This document shows, one piece after another, positions 1-6,296 of a DNA stretch of 18,068 nucleotides (its first letter is position 1; every line of letters starts with the position of its first letter). The DNA is from Rikenellaceae bacterium (GTDB lineage Bacteria > Bacteroidota > Bacteroidia > Bacteroidales > UBA932): the NCBI GenBank assembly GCA_900769145.1, contig CAAGFN010000057.1:1-18068 (forward strand). Reading direction: 5' to 3'. Under the pieces are notes generated by a model. That model had not been told where the DNA came from. It did no database searches and saw only the letters and a program-made list of their open reading frames with translations. The position numbers and the translations under genes were made by a program.

Positions 1-851
1 ACCTTCTCGGCGGCTACGGCTATTCTTGCAGCCTCAGCCTCCTTCTCCCTGCGGATTGCATCGGAGTTGGCAATGGCAATCTTGGAATTGTTCTCACCCT
101 CCACGGCCTTGGCATTGGCATCAGCGGTGCAGATACGGGTATCTCTCTGAGTCTCAGCGATTCTGATATCCTTGTCCCTGTCTGCCTCAGCCTTTCCGAT
201 TTCACCGAAACGGTTCTGCTCGGCAACGCTCTTCTTGGCATCGTTGATAGCCTTGGCGGCAGCCTCCTTACCGAGAGCCTCGATATAACCGGACTCGTCA
301 CGGATATCGGTCACGTTCACATTGATGAGCTTCAGGCCGATTTTGCGGAGTTCTGCCTCGACATTGGTGCTGACATTTGCGAGGAACTTGTCGCGGTCGG
401 AGTTGATTTCCTCAATGTCCATGGTCGCAATGACCAGACGGAGCTGGCCGAAGAGAATATCGGTGGCGATGTTCTGGATATTGTCAATGCTGAGGCCGAG
501 GAGACGCTCTGCCGCATTGGTCATATTCTCCGGCTCAGTGGAAATGCCGACGGTGAAGCGGCAAGGCACGTCCACGCGGATGTTCTGCTTACTGAGGGCG
601 TTGGTGAGGTTGCATTCGATGGAAATAGGCTTGAGGTCCAGGAATGCATAGCTCTGGAACACCGGCCAGATGAATGCTGCTCCACCGTGGATACAGCGGG
701 CGGAGGAGGTGCCTCCGTTCTTGTTCTTGCCTGTCTTTCCGTAGATTACGAGAATCTTGTCGGAAGGGCATCTCTTGTATCTTTTGAGGATGGCGGCGAG
801 TGTGACTATCAGCACGAAAACGCCGATTACGATGATGTAGATTGCTTCCAT
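1..851 (-). CDS. Flotillin / SPFH-domain membrane protein, N-terminal 283 residues (3' end outside window)
   Basis: Read on the minus strand from ATG at 849-851, the frame stays open to the window edge, so only the first 283 codons are visible. It begins with a hydrophobic anchor (about residues 3-22, MEAIYIIVIGVFVLIV...), followed by a short basic stretch and an SPFH/band-7 domain with the flotillin-like GGAAFIWPVFQSYAFLDL stretch near residues 57-74. The last third is rich in Ala, Glu, Lys and Arg (e.g. EALGKEAAAKAINDAKK), as expected of the start of a flotillin coiled coil. Flotillins usually run to about 500 residues, so roughly half is missing here. The family scaffolds ordered membrane microdomains in the inner membrane. 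The gene lies 146 bp downstream of an NfeD-like gene on the same strand, the usual flotillin partner (as in E. coli yqiJ-yqiK and B. subtilis yuaF-yuaG). Family call is firm; any specific cargo is unknown. Confidence 0.9.
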   Translation of the reverse strand, partial: MEAIYIIVIGVFVLIVTLAAILKRYKRCPSDKILVIYGKTGKNKNGGTSSARCIHGGAAFIWPVFQSYAFLDLKPISIECNLTNALSKQNIRVDVPCRFTVGISTEPENMTNAAERLLGLSIDNIQNIATDILFGQLRLVIATMDIEEINSDRDKFLANVSTNVEAELRKIGLKLINVNVTDIRDESGYIEALGKEAAAKAINDAKKSVAEQNRFGEIGKAEADRDKDIRIAETQRDTRICTADANAKAVEGENNSKIAIANSDAIRREKEAEAARIAVAAEK

Positions 852-885
852 TTTTCAATTATTTTTTAATGTTATCGTTCAATAA

Positions 886-925
886 ATATCTCGACTTCGC
901 ACTTTGTGCTTCGCTCGATATGACA
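886..925 (-). repeat. REP-like palindrome, copy A
   Basis: On the minus strand this reads TGTCATATCGAGCGAAGC and ends GTCGAGATAT. It folds on itself around GCAC-TTT-GTGC. It matches the plan of copy B at 963-998 (TGTCAT, TCGA, GCGAAG, GAGAgAT) but is inverted relative to it. Intergenic palindromes of this TCAT-TCGA-GCGAAGC-GAGA type are a known kind of dispersed repeat in Bacteroidota genomes; that assignment is from memory of the pattern. Confidence 0.6.
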
Positions 926-962
926 GAGAGCGGCTTTTTCCTGTCATCGAACAGTGCTTTCC

Positions 963-998
963 TGTCATCTCGACCGGGCGAAGCGAGTGGAGAGATCT
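963..998 (+). repeat. REP-like palindrome, copy B
   Basis: Reads TGTCATCTCGACCGGGCGAA, then GCGAGTGGAGAGATCT on the plus strand, the same plan as copy A at 886-925 in opposite orientation. The right end touches the stop codon of the NfeD-like gene (TAA, complement of 998-1000). A further TGTCATCGA half-site sits between the copies near 942-950. The two copies could pair with each other in the transcript between the NfeD-like and flotillin genes. Confidence 0.6.
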
Positions 999-1591
999 TA
1001 TATAATCAATGACTCCATCTCCTCCACCAGCAACGTAGAAGCGTCGAGGACCTCCACGACCCTGACCGGTGTCCCGGTCTTGATGGGGGTGTCGGAATCC
1101 GTAACGGCGTCATATTCCCGCACGGACTCATTGATGGTAATCTGCACCTTCCCTGCACCCGACCTTGCTGCCGGAATTGTGAGGTAAACCTTGCCCTGGC
1201 AGCCCACGGCGAGCTTGAACACATCAATGTTGCCGCTCTGCTGCATCTGGCTGAGCCATCTGAACATCCACATCACGGCGAATACGAGCAGGCCTCCGGC
1301 AATGACAGCAATAACCATCAGCAATGCCGTCGATGTGATGCTGCTCTTCAGCAATATAGCCGTCCAGCTCATTCCGAGCAGGAAATTGACAAGGTTGCGG
1401 AAGGTGTAGAGGTTCATTGAGGCATCAGCCTCGAACGAGCCGTCCGCCATATCGAAATCCGTGTCCATCTCGTGGTCTATTCCGATGAATGTCAATATAG
1501 TCTCCACCAGGAAAATGAGAGATGTTGCTATGGCAATTCCCCATAGAATTTTCATGAAAAGGTCAAGTGCTGACCACCATTCTGCGATCAT
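998..1591 (-). CDS. NfeD-like / YqiJ-type membrane protein, flotillin partner
   Basis: A 197-residue protein with three hydrophobic segments (about residues 14-37, 64-82 and 87-113) followed by a soluble C-terminal domain (about 125-197) holding strands such as CQGKVYLTIPAARSGAGKVQ and GTPVRVVEVLDASTLLVE. This is the usual shape of an NfeD/YqiJ protein: membrane spans, then an OB-fold-like beta barrel. NfeD proteins act beside flotillins in the inner membrane, and this one lies directly upstream of a flotillin gene in the same orientation. The ATG at 1589-1591 is preceded on the minus strand by a possible -7 box (TATCTTTC, 1620-1627) with ATTG 19 nt further upstream. There is no serine-protease domain of the long NfeD type, so this is a short-form protein. 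Confidence 0.85.
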   Translation of the reverse strand: MIAEWWSALDLFMKILWGIAIATSLIFLVETILTFIGIDHEMDTDFDMADGSFEADASMNLYTFRNLVNFLLGMSWTAILLKSSITSTALLMVIAVIAGGLLVFAVMWMFRWLSQMQQSGNIDVFKLAVGCQGKVYLTIPAARSGAGKVQITINESVREYDAVTDSDTPIKTGTPVRVVEVLDASTLLVEEMESLII

Positions 1592-1619
1592 AGTATATGA
1601 TTGTTTTAATTAATTTCCC

Positions 1620-1650
1620 GAAAGATAGTGATATATTTACGAAAAACAAT
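1620..1650 (-). promoter_or_regulatory. Candidate promoter of the NfeD-like/flotillin pair
   Basis: On the minus strand, ATTG (1647-1650) and TATCTTTC (1620-1627) are separated by 19 nt, close to the Bacteroidota TTTG-N19-TAnnTTTG pattern. The expected start would lie about 20 nt before the ATG at 1591. Both boxes deviate by one base, so this is tentative. Confidence 0.35.
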
Positions 1651-1878
1651 AATTTTCTTAAAATTTTCGATAAATTTGCTAATTATCCGCAATTCGTACA
1701 GAAATATGCGGTCTTAGTTCTGTGGAATCTTGATTTAGCAATACCGAGCAGCTCCCGAAGGAACGAAGTTTCGAAGGGTGGATGGAGAGAAGCGGAACCC
1801 TTTCGGACCACCCAACAACGCCTGATTGCGAATAATCAGTCTAGTGAATGAAAATCAATGAACAACATTTCTGCAAAA

Positions 1879-1957
1879 TGTCCCCGGAAAGGTCAGATTT
1901 GGGGACAAAATGCATTCTGAGCGGCTTTTGTCCCGAAAATGAGTGATATCGGGGACA
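1879..1957. repeat. Two TGTCCC-N15-GGGGACA hairpins, 50 bp apart
   Basis: Hairpin 1 is TGTCCCC (1879-1885), a 15-nt loop, then GGGGACA (1901-1907). Hairpin 2 is TGTCCCG (1929-1935), again 15 nt, then GGGGACA (1951-1957). The two start exactly 50 bp apart. The arms also pair across units: AAATGTCCCC (1876-1885) with GGGGACATTT (1951-1960), and GGGACAAAA (1902-1910) with TTTTGTCCC (1926-1934). Two alternative folds are therefore possible. Confidence 0.75.
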
Positions 1958-2097
1958 TTTCACTTAACATCGGGCAAAAGGCAGGATGCGAGCGGGCATT
2001 AAGTCGAGATCGGCGAAGCAATATGGTTAAGGCGAATGAGGTCGTTTTTCCGTCACCGCTACATGCAGACGAAGCGTGGTGGGAGTGACTTGTCTTC

Positions 2098-2245
2098 CTG
2101 CAATTCATCGAGCGGGCCAACTTGGCATACAGATATCTGTATCGGGTCAACCCCCGCTCGATGCCACGGAATAGAAGCCATCGAGCGTCACGAATTGCCT
2201 CACAACTATCACAGTTGGGTTCACCCCCTGCTCGATGAATTGCAG
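2098..2245. repeat. Compound palindrome with two cloverleaf-like units inside a 16-bp inverted repeat
   Basis: A perfect 16-bp inverted repeat closes the region: CTGCAATTCATCGAGC (2098-2113) and its complement (2230-2245). Unit 1 (2106-2163) has perfect 11-bp arms (CATCGAGCGGG / CCCGCTCGATG) and a perfect 16-bp core palindrome ATACAGATATCTGTAT (2127-2142), all sharing one centre, plus GGGT-CA-ACCC in its right arm. Unit 2 (2179-2237) has 8-bp arms (CATCGAGC / GCTCGATG), a central CAACT-N5-AGTTG and a matching GGGT-TC-ACCC. The units share one plan, so they are probably related repeats. Confidence 0.75.
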
Positions 2246-2528
2246 CAAGCGTCTCCTCGATGCCGTTCCATATCGCAAATGAAGGGGCTGACCGAAATGT
2301 CCGCACGTCAAAGTGCAATCGGTATTCTGCGATACTCTGGCAGGGGTTGAAGCAGCCTAAAGGGCACTTTTCGGACAGACTACCACGTCACTATTTCCCT
2401 TCAGTACCTACCATTCACTTCATTGATCCACTTTGATCAGCCCGGATAACAGTTCGAGCGGAACGTAATGCACACTGTACGATTTGCGGATAATCAATAT
2501 GAAATAGTCTTGAATGGTGCAGGATGGT

Positions 2529-4259
2529 CTATTTTTGAATATCATCCAGATTGCAGACAAAAGGCAAGTAACGATTGCAGCCTCTACGCTGAGCCTTCAG
2601 AATGTCAAATGCTCCGAGGTCAGAAATTGCGGACGGGTCGTATTCTATCAGCAGGAACTGCTTGGCTTCTTTTTCCTGCCTGAGCAGAAAACCATCAGGG
2701 ATCTCCTCCCTGCTTGCCAATCGAACTGGAGCAGCAAGCGCATACGGCTTTGCATCACTATTCTTCCAATAATGGAACATAATGAATCTGATGCTCTGAT
2801 ATGCCTTAACGACTTCTTCAGGGAGGTTGTTCTCCTTGATGCCAATGGCAATGCGACCCGACTTCTCGGTTTGCTCCCTCGCTGCAGGTGATATGGCGTA
2901 CATTAACACAAAATCGAGTGCTCCTGCAAGCAGGTCGCTTTTCGTGTGAACCTCTACACTGCCATATATATGGATGTCCTCGGCGACCATCATGGCATCA
3001 TATTCTTTATCTGGCTTGTGTATAGCCGATTTATTAATATCAACAATCGACAAATTTCTTTCTTTCGGATTTGCAATAACTTTTGCAGCGGAGATTTCCT
3101 TCGCTCGCCAATCTATTACTCGGTGTATGGTCAGCTTCTCAATAGCGCGGATATAGGTTTCCATGAAGTGGTAGTCTATGTCGCCTGACGGGGTGACTGG
3201 AAGATTAAGAATATCTTTCTTTATCTTTTTGCTTGATATGGAATCGCCCCATGAATAAATAGGTTTGAGACTTCTGTTTAAAGAGGCTACCAAAAACAAT
3301 TGTATTAATTCGTTAGTCAATAGAGGATTCTTGACATACAGAACCAGATTGTGGCTGTCGTTTGAAAAGAAGTCTTCTGATTGATAGGTGATAACCATTG
3401 TTTTGCCACCAATCATTATGGCATTGCCCTTTTCTATTTGGGTTTTGTCGTAAGAAATGTAGGTAGATATGGAGTTGTTTCCTTCGCCTGCCGTAACATA
3501 GGGCGTTTTGCCGCTGTTGGGAGTAATGGAGCTTTGCAGAATATTATGAGAGTTCTTTACTGTGAAAACACCATTGCTCCTGCCTTTATGTGCATCATCT
3601 GTGACATAGAAAGGCTTGAATTGCACCTTTCCATTATCCATGAGAGAGATTGCTTTCTGTTCCTCCTCTGTCAGTTCGCAGTTCTCAAATCCTGAGACTT
3701 GTAGATAAGCATCCATCTCGCGGATGCGAGATTCCTCCATCTCGCGGATGCGAGATTCCATATAGGCAAAATCAATGTCACCAGATGTGGTTGCAGGCAA
3801 TAATAGAAGTTCTTTCTCCATATATTCTTTTGTCCATTTATAAGCATATCCATATTTCTTACCACATTTACGAATTGCAGCACAGAAATACAAGGCCACA
3901 CTCTCTATCATAGGACGCTTAGAATATAACACATTGACATCATCCGAAGCCCAGAATCTTTCTGTTTGATAAAAGACTTCACCTACTGAGCCATTATATG
4001 TGACAGTAATTGTACCACCAGGATGTAAATGCGTTGAATTTGCTATCTTCGCAGTTATTCCATGATTTGAAGCTGAAGAACCAACGAAATTAATGTCGCC
4101 AGGGATGGCATCAGCCTTTGTTAGTCTTTTCCCCTTTTTTATTAAGAATAATTCTCCCAATCTGAATTCTTTATATGCCCACGCCTTCAGTTTTGTAGGT
4201 CGTGGGCTTACTGTTTTCCCAGGCCAGACTCTCCTTTCAGCACTTGTGATACTTTCCAC
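2529..4259 (-). CDS. Specificity (S) subunit of a BcgI-like restriction-modification system, with an unassigned C-terminal domain
   Basis: The 576-residue frame starts at GTG (4257-4259) and overlaps the end of the large-subunit gene by 52 bp; the next in-frame ATG is residue 117, so the start is uncertain and the first ~28 residues may not be translated. It carries two target-recognition domains (TRDs), about residues 31-155 (FRLGELFLIKKGKRL..., DINFVGSSASNHGITAKI) and 214-355 (FKPFYVTDDAHKGRSNG...). Each ends in a matching SGDID(F/Y)-x-ME helix (159-183 and 358-380). This is the usual S-subunit plan: each TRD reads one half of a bipartite site and the helices set the spacing. An 8-residue unit, ESRIREM(E/D), is duplicated at 168-175 and 176-183. 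From about residue 395 a further ~180 residues (SIVDINKSAIHKPDKEYDAM..., LLRQEKEAKQFLLIEYDP) form a domain I cannot assign; BcgI-type S subunits normally stop near 340-400 residues. Confidence 0.85.
   Translation of the reverse strand: MESITSAERRVWPGKTVSPRPTKLKAWAYKEFRLGELFLIKKGKRLTKADAIPGDINFVGSSASNHGITAKIANSTHLHPGGTITVTYNGSVGEVFYQTERFWASDDVNVLYSKRPMIESVALYFCAAIRKCGKKYGYAYKWTKEYMEKELLLLPATTSGDIDFAYMESRIREMEESRIREMDAYLQVSGFENCELTEEEQKAISLMDNGKVQFKPFYVTDDAHKGRSNGVFTVKNSHNILQSSITPNSGKTPYVTAGEGNNSISTYISYDKTQIEKGNAIMIGGKTMVITYQSEDFFSNDSHNLVLYVKNPLLTNELIQLFLVASLNRSLKPIYSWGDSISSKKIKKDILNLPVTPSGDIDYHFMETYIRAIEKLTIHRVIDWRAKEISAAKVIANPKERNLSIVDINKSAIHKPDKEYDAMMVAEDIHIYGSVEVHTKSDLLAGALDFVLMYAISPAAREQTEKSGRIAIGIKENNLPEEVVKAYQSIRFIMFHYWKNSDAKPYALAAPVRLASREEIPDGFLLRQEKEAKQFLLIEYDPSAISDLGAFDILKAQRRGCNRYLPFVCNLDDIQK
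3712..3759. repeat. Perfect 24-bp tandem duplication in the S-subunit spacer helix
   Basis: Bases 3712-3735 and 3736-3759 are identical. On the coding strand each encodes the eight-residue unit ESRIREM plus E or D. Each copy contains its own palindrome TCTCGC-GGAT-GCGAGA. The unit is in frame, so gain or loss of copies lengthens or shortens the helix between the two target-recognition domains without breaking the gene. Confidence 0.95.
4177..4207. repeat. Hairpin at the junction of the large- and S-subunit genes
   Basis: GCCCACG (4177-4183) and CGTGGGC (4201-4207) form a 7-bp stem with a 17-nt loop. On the coding strand the hairpin begins directly after the TAA of the large-subunit gene (complement of 4208-4210) and lies inside the first codons of the S frame. 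It could govern translational coupling; its shape also recalls IS200/IS605-type subterminal hairpins. Confidence 0.6.
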
Positions 4260-6259
4260 GATAGGTATTCTTTGACCACGTTTTGGAAGTCCTCTTCTGT
4301 AGGTACGGTGTCAATCTTTTGGTGCTGCCCATAAGTCCAGTCGTTGCCATTGAGAGATATATAATCCTCTGTGTAGCAGTCCCTGAAGTAATGGAGATTC
4401 TTGTCGTTGGCACCTCTGCCAAACAAGACGAGCTTACGAACCTCTTCGTATCGCTCTTTGGCATGGTCGGTGTCACGCAAGTTTACGCTCTGTCCAGACT
4501 TCTTGCGGTTCATGCGAGTATAACCATCGTTGGTGAAATCGATGAACTTCACCAAATCGTTTTCGGCATCGTGGGGCCGGTTTACCTCAAACACATAGAT
4601 GGCAGTCTGCACGCTCGCCTTTCCACAGAATATGTCGGACATTTTGATAGATGCACGCAGTGTGTTACGCTTCAGTAGATTACAAGAGAAGGGCAGTCCG
4701 TTGCCACTACCTGCATTTTCCTGTATCAGCACGGCAGCCCGTCCACCGTGGGTCATTTTGCCAAGTGCTTTCTCGACAAACACGAACCCCTTGCCGTCAG
4801 CAGAATAGGGCGGATTGAGCAGGAAAACATTGGCAGGAAAGGGCTTGTCCTTCTTCTTTCCCTGCTTATAGTTGCCGTCATATTCAAGCGAGTTGCCCTG
4901 AATGATGTTGGCACTTCCGTCTTTCATCAGAATCATGTTGAGGACGGCAAGCATATAGACATCGGGCAATTTCTCAATACCGAGCAGTTGCTCCATCTTG
5001 ATGTGATGTATTTTTTCTTCCAATTTAAGCGGACTGGTAATCTTTTGTTTGGCATCTTCTATCATCTGGTGCATGGCAGAAATGAGGAAGCCTGCAGAAC
5101 CTGTGGCATAGTCCCAGACGTATGAATCCATATTCACCTCGCATAGCTTTGCCATCAGCTCGGTAACGTAGCGAGGCGTGAGCACCACATCGTTCTCACC
5201 GCCATCCGGCACGGCAACCCATTCGTTCATGACGTTGAACAGACGACCGGTGAAGTCGATATTGTGGAGTTCTCCGGTTACGTATGGTAGAATGTCGCGC
5301 TTAACATCTGCATAAATGGTGTGCAGCTTGCTCTCACCTCCTTCTCCAGGAACTTGCAGCCCTGACTGTAGGAAAACGACCTTAAGTATGTCCGTTATCA
5401 TCTCTATCTTCTCTTCAGGAAGATTTTTGTGCGACAGATACATCTTGATTTTACTCATCACCACCCGTCCGTCGTTGTTCTCATCATCATCCTTGCCCGA
5501 AAGGTCTTCCACACGCAACGGCTGCACTCCTTCCGCTCCAAGCCCGGCCATGATGAGTCCAGCTACCAACTGTACACGGTTGTTGACCACTATCTGCTGC
5601 TCGTCGTGAAGGCTTTGGTTGAGTGTCTTCAGCTTGCGTTCAATCTCGTCTTCCAGCTTCAGCTTACGCTCTTCCAGCTCTTCGGGGGAGAGAGACAAAG
5701 AATGTAGCTTTTGGATAAAGTCTGAGATTTTGGCTGCATCAAGGAACGACAGGTCGTCATATCGCCCTACATGCTTCGGAACGAACAGGTTTTCTTTGGA
5801 TATATACCATACATCAACCTCATAGACTTTCATATTGGCTTCTTCGTAGCCGTTCACACCGATGGCCACGACCTCCTTGTATGTCTCGGTAAAGTTCAAT
5901 ATGGCATAAGCATAGTGAACGGCACCATTGACGGCATATTTGGCAATGTTCTGATAGTTAGGCTCTCCCTTCTTGTTGAAGTTGTCAACCTCCCCGTTTT
6001 CAGTGGTCTTTATCAGGTCGCCCTTTCGCCCCTTGACTTCTATCATCACGGGGATCCTCTTTCCATCGTTAGCCGTGAGAAGGCATTTGAGGTCCGGGAA
6101 GTTCTTTCCAGCCCCTCCTTGCTTGCTCGGTGCCTTTTCCAGAGCAGTGGCTATCTCTGCATTGACAGTCTCCGTCTTGGTATAATACTTCTGACTCTTG
6201 AACTGTTTCTTGCACCAGTCCTCTACTTGTTCCTCTATGCTTTTGTTAATTATTGCCAT
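4208..6259 (-). CDS. Fused restriction endonuclease / N6-adenine DNA methyltransferase, BcgI A-subunit-like
   Basis: A 683-residue protein. The N-terminal part (about 1-180) has P55-D56, then E74-V75-K76 in IEVKGRKGD, the PD-(D/E)XK nuclease signature. A helical linker (about 180-260) follows. The methyltransferase has motif I at 383-391 (DYATGSAGFL, the AdoMet-binding loop) and motif IV NPPYS at 482-486, the order expected of gamma-class N6-adenine methyltransferases such as HsdM. Nuclease, linker and methylase in one chain with a separate S subunit is the architecture of type IIB enzymes such as BcgI (A subunit about 640 residues), which form A-S complexes and cut on both sides of the site. 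No hsdR lies in the window. The gene follows the AlbA_2-like gene by 37 bp and overlaps the S gene, so all three are likely co-transcribed. Databases may label it type I subunit M; the EVK motif argues against a plain M subunit. Confidence 0.87.
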   Translation of the reverse strand: MAIINKSIEEQVEDWCKKQFKSQKYYTKTETVNAEIATALEKAPSKQGGAGKNFPDLKCLLTANDGKRIPVMIEVKGRKGDLIKTTENGEVDNFNKKGEPNYQNIAKYAVNGAVHYAYAILNFTETYKEVVAIGVNGYEEANMKVYEVDVWYISKENLFVPKHVGRYDDLSFLDAAKISDFIQKLHSLSLSPEELEERKLKLEDEIERKLKTLNQSLHDEQQIVVNNRVQLVAGLIMAGLGAEGVQPLRVEDLSGKDDDENNDGRVVMSKIKMYLSHKNLPEEKIEMITDILKVVFLQSGLQVPGEGGESKLHTIYADVKRDILPYVTGELHNIDFTGRLFNVMNEWVAVPDGGENDVVLTPRYVTELMAKLCEVNMDSYVWDYATGSAGFLISAMHQMIEDAKQKITSPLKLEEKIHHIKMEQLLGIEKLPDVYMLAVLNMILMKDGSANIIQGNSLEYDGNYKQGKKKDKPFPANVFLLNPPYSADGKGFVFVEKALGKMTHGGRAAVLIQENAGSGNGLPFSCNLLKRNTLRASIKMSDIFCGKASVQTAIYVFEVNRPHDAENDLVKFIDFTNDGYTRMNRKKSGQSVNLRDTDHAKERYEEVRKLVLFGRGANDKNLHYFRDCYTEDYISLNGNDWTYGQHQKIDTVPTEEDFQNVVKEYLSWKVSQVLKGESGLGKQ

Positions 6260-6296
6260 ATCAGTTACTGCTTTTTCTTTTATTGATATATTTTGT

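Larger units (their letters stand above)
1592..2528. other. Gene-poor, palindrome-rich intergenic region
   Basis: This 937-bp stretch between the NfeD-like gene and the end of the specificity-subunit gene has no open frame that resembles a real protein. The left part (1600-1730) is very A+T-rich and holds a lone plus-strand TAAATTTG (1671-1678) with no gene behind it. Around 1745-1815 is a degenerate palindrome (CGAAGGGT ... ACCCTTTCG). Then come two TGTCCC hairpins (1879-1957), a compound palindrome (2098-2245), and a small TGATC-N6-GATCA hairpin (2424-2439). The longest frame, 141 codons on the minus strand at 1893-2318, spans the palindromes and looks like a by-product of them. The density of inverted repeats suggests dispersed repeats or MITE-like debris next to the restriction-modification cassette. 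Confidence 0.6.

Noticed and set aside
1597..1851. 84-codon plus-strand frame with a TAAATTTG box inside it at 1671-1678
   Set aside because: Low-complexity A+T-rich start with no family resemblance; the box lies within the frame and has no TTTG upstream, so it cannot drive it. A small RNA from this box cannot be excluded.
1879..2245. CRISPR array
   Set aside because: Repeats are palindromic pairs of differing sequence, not identical direct repeats with regular unique spacers, and no cas gene is present.
1893..2318. 141-codon minus-strand frame across the palindromic region
   Set aside because: It spans the palindromes and has no recognisable domain, signal or membrane segment. The frame is probably open because of the repeats; a database search for expressed homologues would decide.
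1592..2528. Silent S-gene cassette or invertase that would switch the specificity subunit by inversion
   Set aside because: I see no second set of TRD-like sequences and no recombinase gene in the window. The inverted repeats here do not match sequences within the S gene.
2468..2891. Plus-strand frames opposite the end of the S-subunit gene
   Set aside because: They are antisense to a clear protein and show no coding signature of their own.
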